From the NCBI GenBank assembly GCA_036741355.1, contig DAINSK010000011.1, forward strand, positions 20,692 to 84,691: DNA of 64,000 nt, in the 5' to 3' direction. The translations under genes were made by a program, and so were the position numbers. Positions 36,419-44,725 of this stretch are shown here, piece after piece. The stretch is from JBBRGK01 sp036741355 (GTDB lineage Bacteria > Chloroflexota > Dehalococcoidia > CAUJGQ01). How positions within the stretch are numbered: position 1 is the first letter of the stretch; each line of letters begins with the position of its first letter. The notes under the pieces were generated by a model. The model was not told the DNA's origin and ran no database searches. It saw nothing but the letters and a program-made list of their open reading frames with translations.

Positions 36419-36440
36419 TATCGTATACCAATCGTATACA
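36419..36440. promoter_or_regulatory. Repeated TCGTATAC operator candidate
   Basis: TCGTATAC occurs twice, 11 bases apart (36421 and 36432), in the promoter area about 30 bases before the toxin-antitoxin locus. The spacing of one helix turn is typical for an autoregulatory antitoxin operator. Confidence 0.5.
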
Positions 36441-36467
36441 ATTACTTCGACCGGAGGTTCGTCTGGC

Positions 36468-36747
36468 GTGCCGCGAATTGAGGCACTGGAGATCGAGGAC
36501 TACGTCCTCGACAAGATCGAGTCGAAGCACGGGGTGTCCTTTGAGGAGATCGAGGTAGCATGCCTCGCGGCGGTACCCTACGTTCGTCGTGACCGCCGAC
36601 GGTCTGCACAAAGTATTCGGCCAGATGAGCGCTGGTAGGTATCTGCTTGTGGTGCTAGCCAGCCTTGGCAGAGGTATCGGGAAGGTTGTCACGCCTCGCG
36701 TAATGACCGACAGCGAGCGGCGCCTTTACCAACGTGATAGAGGATGA
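36468..36747 (+). pseudogene. Frameshifted BrnT-like toxin
   Basis: VPRIEALEIEDYVLDKIESKHGVSFEEIEVAC begins a BrnT/RelE-like toxin of the kind that opens E-x-L...HGVSxEE. About 36594-36597 the frame shifts by one base: the expected continuation DGLHKVFGQMSAGRYLLVVLA...MTDSERRLYQR is perfect but in the next frame, ending at TGA 36745. Each half is family-like, so one extra base broke the gene recently. GGAGG lies upstream of the GTG start. Confidence 0.72.
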
Positions 36748-36748
36748 G

Positions 36749-37003
36749 ATGAACGGTTTGGAAGCAGCGGCCGAAAAATATGATGTGGGCGATGCCTGGA
36801 ACGACACGGACGAGATCGTCCAGATCGACGTGAAGCGGCCCCTGGACAAGGTGATCCCGGTGCGCCTCTCCGCCGACAAGTGGGAAGAGCTTCGTGCTGA
36901 AGCGCGGGAACTGGGCGTTGGGCCGACGACGTTGGTCCGAGTGTGGGTCTTAGAAAAGCTCAGAGAGCTTCGTCGGTCAGAATCGGGGCGTCCGGCGGTC
37001 TGA
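36749..37003 (+). CDS. Antitoxin, CopG/ribbon-helix-helix-like
   Basis: An 84-residue partner of the toxin, overlapping its end. The C-terminal part (DKVIPVRLSADKWEELRAEARELGVGPTTLVRVWVLEKL) is the ribbon-helix-helix DNA-binding pattern; the N-terminal part would bind the toxin. GTG at 36734 and ATG at 36749 are both possible starts. It probably still represses the TCGTATAC operator although the toxin is broken. Confidence 0.78.
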   Translation: MNGLEAAAEKYDVGDAWNDTDEIVQIDVKRPLDKVIPVRLSADKWEELRAEARELGVGPTTLVRVWVLEKLRELRRSESGRPAV

Positions 37004-37065
37004 GTTGACGTGGGTCTCTCCTTTCGGTGGCGCTCGCCGTGTCGGGTTGTCCGTCTCAGGGGCAA

Positions 37066-37097
37066 CAAAAAACCGCGGGTGCGCTGAGACCCACGGT
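37066..37097 (-). terminator. Intrinsic terminator with U-tract, minus strand
   Basis: ACCGTGGGT-CTCAGCGC-ACCCGCGGT forms a 9-bp stem with one G-U pair, followed by six T. It ends transcripts from the dehydrogenase at 37235, or acts as an attenuator because a 16-codon frame with a ribosome site ends 24 bases before it. Confidence 0.75.
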
Positions 37098-37120
37098 TGG
37101 CGTTCAGTAGGCCGGCGGCT

Positions 37121-37171
37121 TCACCCGCGGGCCTCCCGCCAATGCATCGGCGTAGCGCAGTAAGCAGGCAC
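37121..37171 (-). CDS. Possible leader peptide of 16 residues
   Basis: AAAGGAGG precedes a GTG and a 16-residue frame (VPAYCATPMHWREARG). Its last codons (CCCGCGGGT) can pair with the 3' arm of the terminator that follows, giving an alternative structure. This is the layout of a ribosome-controlled attenuator, but no gene follows closely on this strand. Speculative. Confidence 0.35.
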   Translation of the reverse strand: MPAYCATPMHWREARG

Positions 37172-37234
37172 GGGAGACCTCCTTTCCAAGATGACCGCAG
37201 GATACGCGACACGTTTTGCCGCCGTCAAAGGGTT

Positions 37235-38266
37235 TTACACGAACTCCAACACGATCTTGCAGTCGGTGGGATCGCTCAGAGAGCGAAATGCGGCCGGGAG
37301 CTCGTCGAGCGTGACGGTGCGCGTTACCAGCGGCGCGGTATCAATACTGCCGTCGGCAATCGCTCCCAACGCCTCTGCGAACTCCTCGACCGTGTAGCCG
37401 AGCACGAACTGCAACGTCAGGTGCTTGTTGATGCCGATCAGCGGTCGGACGCGATCCTCAGCCATGCAGACGCCAACCACGATCACCCGTCCGCGACGCG
37501 TCACGAGGTTCATGGCCAGTTGCAGCGTGCCTTCGACGCCGACGCACTCAAACACGACGTCGGGCGGGCCGCCCGCGGCTGCCGCGAATCGCGAGGTGAC
37601 GTCGTCCACGGCGGGGTTCAGCACCTGGTCCGCACCCAATCGCCCTGCCAGCTCACGGCGAGGCGCGGCCAACTCGCTCACGGTTACGTGGCGCACTCCA
37701 TCCTTCTTTAGCCAGAGCAGCGTCATCAGACCGATCGGGCCGGCGCCAATGATCAGCGCGCTTTCGTTGGGCTGTAGCTTAGACTCCCGCACCGCGTGAA
37801 GGCCCACCGCGCACGGCTCGGTCGTGGCTGCCAGCCGGTCCGGAACGTGGTCGGGAACGGTCAGCAACAGCGGCGCGCCCATCACGACGAATTCGCCGTA
37901 TGCGCCGGGATAGCGGCTGCTGTATCCGATCGAGTGCCGGCCCTGCGGGGTAGAAGGATCATGCAGCACCGGCACGCTGACCACCCGCGTGCCGGGCGCC
38001 CACTGTTCGGCCCCCGGACCTGCCTCGACGAGCTCGGCAACGAACTCGTGCCCCATGACCACGCCGGCCACGAGATCGATCCCCGCGCCCAAGTCGCCCG
38101 CATTCTGCGTGGCGGCCACCATCTCGTCTGCGTAGCGGGCAAAATGCAGGTCGCTGCCACATATCCCGCAGGCGCGGACGCGCGCCAGAACCTGGGCTGG
38201 ACCCGGCCGCGGCCGTTCCATCTCGGCGATCGCCAGTTGCTGGTCTTTAAAGAGCATGGCGCGCAT
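37235..38266 (-). CDS. Zinc-type alcohol dehydrogenase (MDR family)
   Basis: A 343-residue medium-chain dehydrogenase. The catalytic zinc ligand region is CGICGSDLHF (about 35), with GHEFVAELVE (about 77), and the Rossmann motif is IIGAGPIGLMTLLWL (about 170). The four-cysteine structural zinc lobe is missing, as in the sorbitol/galactitol-type branch. GAAGGGAGC precedes the ATG. It lies just after an acyl-CoA dehydrogenase gene and is probably in its operon. Substrate unknown. Confidence 0.9.
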   Translation of the reverse strand: MRAMLFKDQQLAIAEMERPRPGPAQVLARVRACGICGSDLHFARYADEMVAATQNAGDLGAGIDLVAGVVMGHEFVAELVEAGPGAEQWAPGTRVVSVPVLHDPSTPQGRHSIGYSSRYPGAYGEFVVMGAPLLLTVPDHVPDRLAATTEPCAVGLHAVRESKLQPNESALIIGAGPIGLMTLLWLKKDGVRHVTVSELAAPRRELAGRLGADQVLNPAVDDVTSRFAAAAGGPPDVVFECVGVEGTLQLAMNLVTRRGRVIVVGVCMAEDRVRPLIGINKHLTLQFVLGYTVEEFAEALGAIADGSIDTAPLVTRTVTLDELPAAFRSLSDPTDCKIVLEFV

Positions 38267-38293
38267 GGTCGCTCCCTTCGGTCCCGCAGGCGC

Positions 38294-39499
38294 CTACTCG
38301 AACTCGTACACCCCGCCCTCCTGGAACCTGCGCAGGACCCGGCGCGAGACGACCATGCGGTGCACTTCATCCGGGCCATCGTAGATCCGGGCAGCGCGAG
38401 CGTTGCGGTACATCGCCGCCAGCGGCGTATCGTCAGTGACGCCCAGTGCCCCGTGAACCTGGATGGCACGGTCGATCACGTCGTGCAACATGCGTGCGCC
38501 CCAGAACTTGATCAGCGAGATCTCGATGCGCGGATCCTCGCCGCTGTCGATCTTGGCCGCGGCGTGCATTGTTAACAGCCGGCACGCCTGAATCTCCGCC
38601 ACGGAGTCGGCGATCCAGTTCTGCACGGTCTGCTTCTCTGCCAGCGGTCCGCCGAAAGCCTCACGCGACAGCGCCCGCCGGCACATCAGCTCGAACGCCC
38701 GCTGCGCCTGGCCCAGCCAGCGCATGGCGTGATGGATGCGGCCGGGCCCCAGCCGTTTCTGCGCGATCAGAAAACCGTCCCCGGGCTGCCCGAGCGTATT
38801 GGTGATCGGCACGCGCACGTTTTCGTAGCGGATTTCCGCGTGCGAGCCATGCCCGTGTCCTGCATGGCCCATGACGGAGATGTTGCGCACGAGATGCAGG
38901 CCAGGCGTTTCCGTCGGAACGATGATCTGGCTGAAGCGCCGGTGCGGCACGCCGTCGGGGTCGGATCGCGCCATGACGATGCCGAACGCGGAGCCGTCTG
39001 CCGCCGAGCTGAACCACTTGTGACCGTTGATGATCCACTCGTCGCCGTCCTGTACGGCGGAGGTTTGGAGGTTGGTCGGATCGGCGCCCGACACCTCGGG
39101 TTCGGTCATCGAGAAGAACGATCGGATCTCGCCCGCGATCAGGGGCTTCATCCAGCGGTCCTGTTGCTCCGCCGTGCCGAACTGGGCGAGGACCTCCGCG
39201 TTGCCGGTGTCGGGCGCCTGGCAGCCGAACACGAGCGGTGCGTAAAAGCTGCGGCCGAGGATCTCGTTGACGTATGCATACGGCAGAAAGCCCCGGCCGG
39301 TGCCGCCGTGCTCCGGGCCGATGAACATCGCCCACATGCCTTCGCCTTTGACGCGGGACTGCAGCTCCTTCGTCAGCCGCGCGGACTCGTCGCCCTCCCG
39401 GCCGAGCACGCCTTCGTTGGGGTAGACGAACTCGTCCATGAAGCGCTTGACACGACCGCGAAGTTCCTTGATCTCGGGGGAGAGCGTGAAATCGACCAA
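38294..39499 (-). CDS. Acyl-CoA dehydrogenase
   Basis: A 401-residue FAD enzyme of beta-oxidation or related acyl-CoA chemistry. The FAD/substrate segments are FFSMTEPEVSGADPTNLQTSA (about 131) and WIINGHKWFSSAADG. The C-terminal helices carry KFWGARMLHDVIDRAIQVHGALGVTDDTPLA, with the conserved QVHGALG. The catalytic glutamate position near YDGPDEVHRM lies toward the C-terminus, as in the isovaleryl-type or related branch. The start is TTG at 39499 with AGGAGC upstream; no better ATG is seen. Confidence 0.92.
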   Translation of the reverse strand: MVDFTLSPEIKELRGRVKRFMDEFVYPNEGVLGREGDESARLTKELQSRVKGEGMWAMFIGPEHGGTGRGFLPYAYVNEILGRSFYAPLVFGCQAPDTGNAEVLAQFGTAEQQDRWMKPLIAGEIRSFFSMTEPEVSGADPTNLQTSAVQDGDEWIINGHKWFSSAADGSAFGIVMARSDPDGVPHRRFSQIIVPTETPGLHLVRNISVMGHAGHGHGSHAEIRYENVRVPITNTLGQPGDGFLIAQKRLGPGRIHHAMRWLGQAQRAFELMCRRALSREAFGGPLAEKQTVQNWIADSVAEIQACRLLTMHAAAKIDSGEDPRIEISLIKFWGARMLHDVIDRAIQVHGALGVTDDTPLAAMYRNARAARIYDGPDEVHRMVVSRRVLRRFQEGGVYEFE

Positions 39500-39647
39500 C
39501 GGAATGGCTCCTTACTCTACCGCCGCCGGCGCTCCGTTCGGAACGGCCGGAGCGGATATACGACCACGGCTGAACGTCTGATCGCCAGCTTATCGTGCAC
39601 CGTCCGACGCACTTGGGCAACGGCAGCCGTGCGAAACTGTAGCAGTG

Positions 39648-41405
39648 ATGCGAAGGCCAACCAGAGGTAACAGCTACAGCGCCCCGGCCGGCTCAAATCG
39701 ACACTCCCGTCGGGCCCTCCTGCGCGGCGCCGTCCTGGAAGCGCTCGGGGGCGCCGCCTTCGGGATGGCGTGCAGTGGGGGATCCGCGACCAATCACGGT
39801 TCGAATGGTCTTCGCACGCCGGGTGCCGGCAGCGACGGGGGTTCGACGCCCGCGGCGAGCGTTCCCGCCGAGTCGTTCGGGCGCCCAGGCGGCAAAATCG
39901 TGCTCGTGGCCCCTGGAACGCCAACCAGCTACGATCTCGTGGCCCAGAGCGCGACAGAGACGAGCAGCTTTCTGAGCCTCGCCTGTAATGGGCTCATGAC
40001 TTTTGGCAACGGCTCTGCCCAGGTGCCCAACCCGACAGGGCTCACCATCGTGCCGGACCTCGCGTCGGCTGCGCCGGAACAGCCCGACGGCACCACGTAC
40101 GTCTTCCGTCTCCGACCCGGCATCAAGTGGCAGCCGGTCGCGCCACTCGACGGGAGAGCTTTCACCGCGGCGGACGTGAAGTGGCAGTATGACCGCGCTG
40201 CCGGCGACCCGCGCTCTACCCTCAAAACCGCGTTTGGCGTCGTGGAGAGCGTCGAGTCCCCGGACGACCGGACCGTGACGGTAAAGCTAAAGGAGCCGTA
40301 CGCCCCGTTCCTGCCGCTGGTAGCCGGAGGAGCCAACCGCTTCATCCAGGCGCGCGAACTGGCCGACTCCGGCCGCTTGAAGAGCCAGCTCATCGGTACC
40401 GGTCCGTTCAGTCTCGGACTTCCGGTTCAAAACGGCCGGCCGGTTTTCCGCAAGAACCCGCAGTACTTTAAACGTGACGCGGCCGGGACTCCGCTCCCCT
40501 ATGCAGACGAAGTGAACTGGCTTCCACTACCCGATACCGCGGCGCGCATGCAGGCGTTGCAATCGGGCCAGGCCGGCATATCGGCGGCGCTTTCACCGGA
40601 CGAATCCAATCAACTGAAGTCGAGCAATCCCAACGACTTCGAGTTTCAGGATGCGCCCGGAGTTTCAAACTACATCTATATGCGTCTGGATCGGCCCCCG
40701 TTTGACGATAAGCGGGTCCGGCAGGCGATGTCGCTGGCTCTCGACCGCCCGGCGATGGTCAAAGCGCTGGGCGGGGGAAGTGGCCGGTCCGATCTGCCTG
40801 TTCCAGTCATGCTCGGAGAGCTATCGCTGCCGATAGCCCAGCTCGGCGACGCGGCGCGGTTCTACTCGCGCGACGTTCAGGCAGCCAAACAGCTCATCGC
40901 CGCCGCCGGTCATGCGGAGGGCATAGCGACGACGATCGCCTTTAGCCCGGTGTATGGCGCCGGCTTCGTGCTGGCGGCTCAGCTCATCGAGGGCTATCTC
41001 CGCGAGATCGGCATCGACGCGACGCTGGTGCCCCTGGAATACGCTCGCTACCTGAACACAGCCTTCAAAGGCGACTTCGAAGGTCTCGCGTACGGCGTGC
41101 GCGGCGTTTTGCCCGACCCGGAGCCGTACCTCGGCTACTATTACCTTCCGGACGGTATCTACTACCAGGACCACTCGAACGACCAGCACCTGCAGTCGCT
41201 CGTCAAAGGACAGCGCCAGGAGCTCGATCGCAACAAGCGGATCGGCATCTTGAACGAGGTACAGCGCTACCTGTCGGACACCCAGCTCCGCGTGTATGAC
41301 GTCGCGATCACGCGTTCGTTTGCCTGGCGGAGAAGCATCAAAAACTACCGTGGCAGCGTCTGGCCGTCCTATTCGCAGCTCGAAGCCGCCTGGCTCGACA
41401 AGTAG
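39648..41405 (+). CDS. ABC transporter substrate-binding protein, peptide type (family 5)
   Basis: A 585-residue extracellular solute-binding protein that captures peptides or related ligands for an ABC importer. The N-terminus has SRRALLRG, a twin-arginine-like signal, and a hydrophobic stretch ending at AFGMACSGG, a lipobox-like cysteine near residue 44, so it may be a lipoprotein. DLASAAPEQPDGTTYVFRLRPGIKWQ is the family 5 signature. No permease or ATPase genes lie beside it, so it must be served by a remote transporter. Confidence 0.88.
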   Translation: MRRPTRGNSYSAPAGSNRHSRRALLRGAVLEALGGAAFGMACSGGSATNHGSNGLRTPGAGSDGGSTPAASVPAESFGRPGGKIVLVAPGTPTSYDLVAQSATETSSFLSLACNGLMTFGNGSAQVPNPTGLTIVPDLASAAPEQPDGTTYVFRLRPGIKWQPVAPLDGRAFTAADVKWQYDRAAGDPRSTLKTAFGVVESVESPDDRTVTVKLKEPYAPFLPLVAGGANRFIQARELADSGRLKSQLIGTGPFSLGLPVQNGRPVFRKNPQYFKRDAAGTPLPYADEVNWLPLPDTAARMQALQSGQAGISAALSPDESNQLKSSNPNDFEFQDAPGVSNYIYMRLDRPPFDDKRVRQAMSLALDRPAMVKALGGGSGRSDLPVPVMLGELSLPIAQLGDAARFYSRDVQAAKQLIAAAGHAEGIATTIAFSPVYGAGFVLAAQLIEGYLREIGIDATLVPLEYARYLNTAFKGDFEGLAYGVRGVLPDPEPYLGYYYLPDGIYYQDHSNDQHLQSLVKGQRQELDRNKRIGILNEVQRYLSDTQLRVYDVAITRSFAWRRSIKNYRGSVWPSYSQLEAAWLDK

Positions 41406-41424
41406 CCGGTCGGGAGGCATTTCA

Positions 41425-42216
41425 ATGAAAACGGTCCTGATCACCGGCGCCGAGGGGAACATAGGCACGCGCTTACGCGGCAACCTCGCCGAAAAATATG
41501 AGCTGCGGTCGCTGACAGGCGATCCGGTCGCCGGGCTGGAATCGCTGGCAGCGGATGTCGCCGACCTGGACGCGATCCTGCCCGCATTCGCCGGTATCGA
41601 CGCGGTGGTACACCTCGCCGCCTCGCCCGATGTGGATACACCGTGGCCGGACGTGCTGCACAACAACGTCGAGGGCACCTACAACGTCTTCGAGGCGTCT
41701 CGGCGCGCGGGCGTGAAGCAGGTGGTCTTCGCCAGCTCCAATCACGCCGTGGGCATGTTCGAGGTAGATTCGCTGCCTGCGCTCTACCGGCGCGCCTCCG
41801 GGGTGATGGTAGACGAGCACGTTCCCGTGCGCCCGGACAGTTTATATGGCGTCAGCAAAGCCTATGGCGAAGCGCTCGGCCGCTACTTCAGCGAGCTTCA
41901 CGGGCTGAGCGTGTACTGCCTGCGCATCGGCTCGGTGTTGCGCGACGACGACCCGACATCGCCGGCAAACGTCCAGGCCCCGAACTCGTCGCTGGTGGCG
42001 TCCAGCACGACCGACGAGCGCTTACGCCGCTACGCCGCCACCTGGTGCAGCCACGCCGACCTCGCCCGGCTGATCGACGCCTGCCTGCGGGCGGAGCGGA
42101 TCCGCTTTGGAATCTACTACGGTGTCTCGGATAATCCGTACCGCTTCTGGAGCCTGGAAAACGCCTTCGCCGACCTCGGCTGGTGGCCGCAAGACCGCGC
42201 TCCGGAGCCGGCGTGA
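41425..42216 (+). CDS. NAD-dependent epimerase/dehydratase (extended SDR)
   Basis: A 263-residue extended SDR. TGAEGNIGTRL (about 7-17) is the NAD motif TGxxGxxG, VHLAASPDV follows, and the catalytic pair is YGVSKAYGE (about 140). The size and blocks resemble uronate dehydrogenase-type enzymes, but the substrate is unproven. The start at 41425 has GGGAGG 8 bases upstream. It follows the binding protein by about 20 bp, so the two are probably cotranscribed. Confidence 0.88.
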   Translation: MKTVLITGAEGNIGTRLRGNLAEKYELRSLTGDPVAGLESLAADVADLDAILPAFAGIDAVVHLAASPDVDTPWPDVLHNNVEGTYNVFEASRRAGVKQVVFASSNHAVGMFEVDSLPALYRRASGVMVDEHVPVRPDSLYGVSKAYGEALGRYFSELHGLSVYCLRIGSVLRDDDPTSPANVQAPNSSLVASSTTDERLRRYAATWCSHADLARLIDACLRAERIRFGIYYGVSDNPYRFWSLENAFADLGWWPQDRAPEPA

Positions 42217-42275
42217 GCCCTTCGGCGAGCCCGCCCCCGGCCCATCCCCGATGCAGGGAGGGGAGTTGTCTTTCG
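42217..42275. repeat. Degenerate MITE-family end
   Basis: CCCGCCCCCGGCCCATCCCC followed by GGGAGGGGAGTTG, a weak copy of the repeat family end between the epimerase and the toxin gene. Confidence 0.4.
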
Positions 42276-42360
42276 TCGTGACTTTGCTTGACTCGCGTGC
42301 AGGTACCTGCCGCTTGTACAATCCAGCCGGCAATGGAATCAGAGTGGTCAACCCGAAGAC

Positions 42361-42630
42361 TCAGGATCGATAAGCGCCTGACGGCCGCCGGCTGGGGCCC
42401 GGAACATCGGGAATGAGTGGCTGCATCCCATCTACCATCGCCGACCGCTGCCACTCAGCGACGAGTAACCGCCACTCGTTGTTCCGCCCAGTCAACTTCT
42501 TAACGTCCATGCCGCGGGGGTTTCGCATCAGGCGGTCGATGTTAAAGCCTACCGCGCGGCGGGCGTTATCGGGCAGACCGTCAAGATCTCGCCGTGCTGG
42601 TGGCGTGAGGTGAACAGACCAGGGCATCAC
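42361..42630 (-). CDS. RelE/ParE-like toxin, C-terminal half divergent
   Basis: An 89-residue protein whose first half (WSVHLTPPARRDLDGLPDNARRAV and MDVKKLTGRNNEWRLLV) is typical of RelE/ParE toxins, which cleave mRNA or target gyrase. The second half (AEWQRSAMVDGMQPLIPDV) does not have the family's usual core strands, though it ends GAYRS as toxins do. It may be inactivated by local mutation. It overlaps its upstream partner by ATGA. Confidence 0.6.
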   Translation of the reverse strand: MMPWSVHLTPPARRDLDGLPDNARRAVGFNIDRLMRNPRGMDVKKLTGRNNEWRLLVAEWQRSAMVDGMQPLIPDVPGPSRRPSGAYRS

Positions 42631-42887
42631 GCCGAGTGGCGTAGTTCGTGGCGTACGTGGTCCCAGGGAGTGAGATTACCGAGCGCCAGATCCGCCCGCG
42701 CCTCGTCGATGGCGGCCACGTCCTCCGGCGTTAGTTCCTCATCGTCGACCGGCGCGTGGTCGAGCACGTGGAGGAGTGGATCACGCTCCTCCTCCAGCCG
42801 GCGGGAGAACCACACACCGTAGGCGGTCAACGCTGCGCCGATGGCGAAGCCGAGAAATAGGCCGGGCGCCGGTGCGTTGCGGTTCAT
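42627..42887 (-). CDS. Antitoxin-like protein with N-terminal membrane helix
   Basis: An 86-residue partner of the toxin. The C-terminal half (APVDDEELTPEDVAAIDEARADLALGNLTPWDHVRHEL) resembles antitoxins paired with RelE/ParE proteins. The N-terminal half has a hydrophobic helix (about 10-28, LFLGFAIGAALTAYGVWF), which is unusual; it could anchor the pair to the membrane. It overlaps the toxin start by 4 bp. Confidence 0.65.
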   Translation of the reverse strand: MNRNAPAPGLFLGFAIGAALTAYGVWFSRRLEEERDPLLHVLDHAPVDDEELTPEDVAAIDEARADLALGNLTPWDHVRHELRHSA

Positions 42888-43035
42888 GTGGAGCGTCCCC
42901 GATGCAGAGCAGAACTATAGCACTGCATGGAGTCCAGCTCGCCTGATACGGCGTGCGTCAAGACCTACCGCGATGTGCTTGCTAAGTACTGCCAGCGTGG
43001 GCATTCCCACGCTCAACGAGCGCCGCATGCTTCGA

Positions 43036-43887
43036 CTAAACGTTTCCGATCAGCGTTTCGCCGATTTCTGAGACAAACTGTTTCAGTCCGGCGAGGTCGG
43101 TGTTACGAGGCGGCAACAGGACCAGGCGGTGAACACCCAATTCCGCGTAGCGCTTTGCTTTTTCCACATCTATGCGTACGCGCGGAGTGACGCTGATTTC
43201 CAGGTCGCCAAGTTCCGCCGGGCGGCGATGGCGCTGGCCTGCGTGGCGAAGCCCTTCGACCGCCGTCTCGGTCGCCGCGACGTCGAGGGAGAATCCATAC
43301 CAGCCGTTGGCGTGCTCAACCGCGCGACGGTAGGCCATCGGCGAATGGCCGCCGATCACGATCGGTGGATGCGGCTGCTGCAGCGGCTGCGGATACGCCT
43401 GTACGCCCTCGTACGACACGAAGCGCCCATGAAACTCCGGCTTTGCCTGGCTCCAGATCGCCTTCATCGCCTCGATGTACTCGACGGTTCTTGGACCGCG
43501 ATGCTCAAACGGCGCCCCCAAGGCGCGGAACTCGGGCTCCAGGTAGCCGGCGCCGGCGCCGAAGATCAGCCGCCCTCCGGAGAGCACGTCCAAGCTGGCG
43601 AGCTCCTTGGCGAGCACCAACGGGTTACGCTGCGGCAGGATGATGATCCCGGTGCCAAGCCGGACCTTGCTCGTGTGAGCGGCGATGAACGTCAGCGCCA
43701 CCACCGGGTCCAGGCTGCGGTCGCCCGGCGCCATCGGAGAGGGCGGCACCTGCGGATCCGGCAAGACCACGTGCTCTCCCGCCCACAATGATTCGAAGCC
43801 GGCTTCCTCCGCCGCCCGAGCGACCTCAATCGCCGCCTCCGGATAGCTGCATACGCCCATATTCATCGAGAAAAGACCGAAATTCAT
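43036..43887 (-). CDS. LLM-class F420-dependent oxidoreductase
   Basis: A 283-residue TIM-barrel oxidoreductase of the luciferase-like class. FGLFSMNMGVCSYPEAAIEVARAAEEAGFESLWAGEHV and RLGTGIIILPQRNPLVLAKELASLDVLSGGRL are typical of F420-dependent members (TIGR03619-like layout). The substrate is unknown. The gene starts just beside a copy of the second repeat family. Confidence 0.9.
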   Translation of the reverse strand: MNFGLFSMNMGVCSYPEAAIEVARAAEEAGFESLWAGEHVVLPDPQVPPSPMAPGDRSLDPVVALTFIAAHTSKVRLGTGIIILPQRNPLVLAKELASLDVLSGGRLIFGAGAGYLEPEFRALGAPFEHRGPRTVEYIEAMKAIWSQAKPEFHGRFVSYEGVQAYPQPLQQPHPPIVIGGHSPMAYRRAVEHANGWYGFSLDVAATETAVEGLRHAGQRHRRPAELGDLEISVTPRVRIDVEKAKRYAELGVHRLVLLPPRNTDLAGLKQFVSEIGETLIGNV

Positions 43888-43895
43888 CTAATGCC

Positions 43896-43939
43896 TACCC
43901 CTACGCCTAAGCGCGCAGCCCGGTACTGGTCCGACGGTT
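43896..43939. repeat. Second repeat family, copy at the LLM gene
   Basis: A 44-bp unit starting TACCCCTACGCCTAAGCGCG, identical to 4398-4441 except one base. A shorter inverted copy lies at 26837-26870. Confidence 0.85.
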
Positions 43940-44057
43940 GTCCCTGCCTGGCAAGCGGCGTGCGGCGCGTCCCCCGGTAACTGTGGCACGATAATAGCAA
44001 ATCCGAGCTCCTCGGCGCCGCTCGAACATTGAGTCGAGCGCCACAATCGGTTTGGGC

Positions 44058-44342
44058 ATGCCAATTCAGTTCGAATGGGATCCGGACAAGTCCGAGAGCA
44101 ACCTCGCCAAGCACGGGGTACGTTTCGACGAAGCCACCAGCGTGTTTTCAGACCCGCTATCGCTAACGATTGGCGATCCCTTGCATTCCGGCCCAGGCAG
44201 GGACCGGTTCGTGACGATTGGGATGTCGTTTCGGGGCCGAGCGCTCGGCGTGGTACATTCGGATCAGGGCGATTCCATTCGCATCATCAGCGCACGCTTG
44301 GCGTCGCGACGTGAGCGAGCAACGTATGAAGAAGAACCGTAG
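44058..44342 (+). CDS. brnT: BrnT-family toxin
   Basis: A 94-residue RelE-fold ribonuclease toxin. QFEWDPDKSESNLAKHGVRFDEATSVFSDP is the hallmark of BrnT, with the catalytic-type residues in RGRALGVVHSDQ and IRIISARLASRRERATYEE. ATG at 44058 is chosen, with TTG at 44052 also possible. It overlaps its antitoxin, a typical BrnTA arrangement. It looks intact. Confidence 0.9.
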   Translation: MPIQFEWDPDKSESNLAKHGVRFDEATSVFSDPLSLTIGDPLHSGPGRDRFVTIGMSFRGRALGVVHSDQGDSIRIISARLASRRERATYEEEP

Positions 44343-44544
44343 ATTCCCGAGCTCGGACGAGTTGATGGACGAGTACAATTTCCGCGACGGTGCGCGCGGG
44401 AAATACCATGCCAGATACGCTGAAGGCAGCAATGTCGTCATTCTAGAGCCCGATGTAGCTCGGGCATTCCCGACCGCAGTAGCCGTTAATCAAGCGCTCC
44501 GGGAAGTGCTACAGAGGGCGAGCGCGAGCGACTCGCCGGGCTAG
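44326..44544 (+). CDS. BrnA-like antitoxin
   Basis: A 72-residue protein starting within the end of brnT. SSDELMDEYNFRDGARGKYHARYAEG is toxin-binding sequence of the kind seen in BrnA-like antitoxins, with the DNA-binding ribbon-helix-helix short or absent (FPTAVAVNQALREVLQ). It should neutralise BrnT. Confidence 0.8.
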   Translation: MKKNRRFPSSDELMDEYNFRDGARGKYHARYAEGSNVVILEPDVARAFPTAVAVNQALREVLQRASASDSPG

Positions 44545-44725
44545 CGGCTGGATCTCCCGAGGCGCTCGAACACCCGAGAAATTACGTCAGCTGCCAGGGC
44601 TGCTCTAACCCAGCCTGGAAGCTCTACACGCCAACCCTGGGGGGATGTCTCCGCGACGGACTTGCGGGTTCGTTTTGCGATTGTGCCGGGCAGTGCCCGC
44701 AATGGTTTTCTAACCGGGAGTACCT

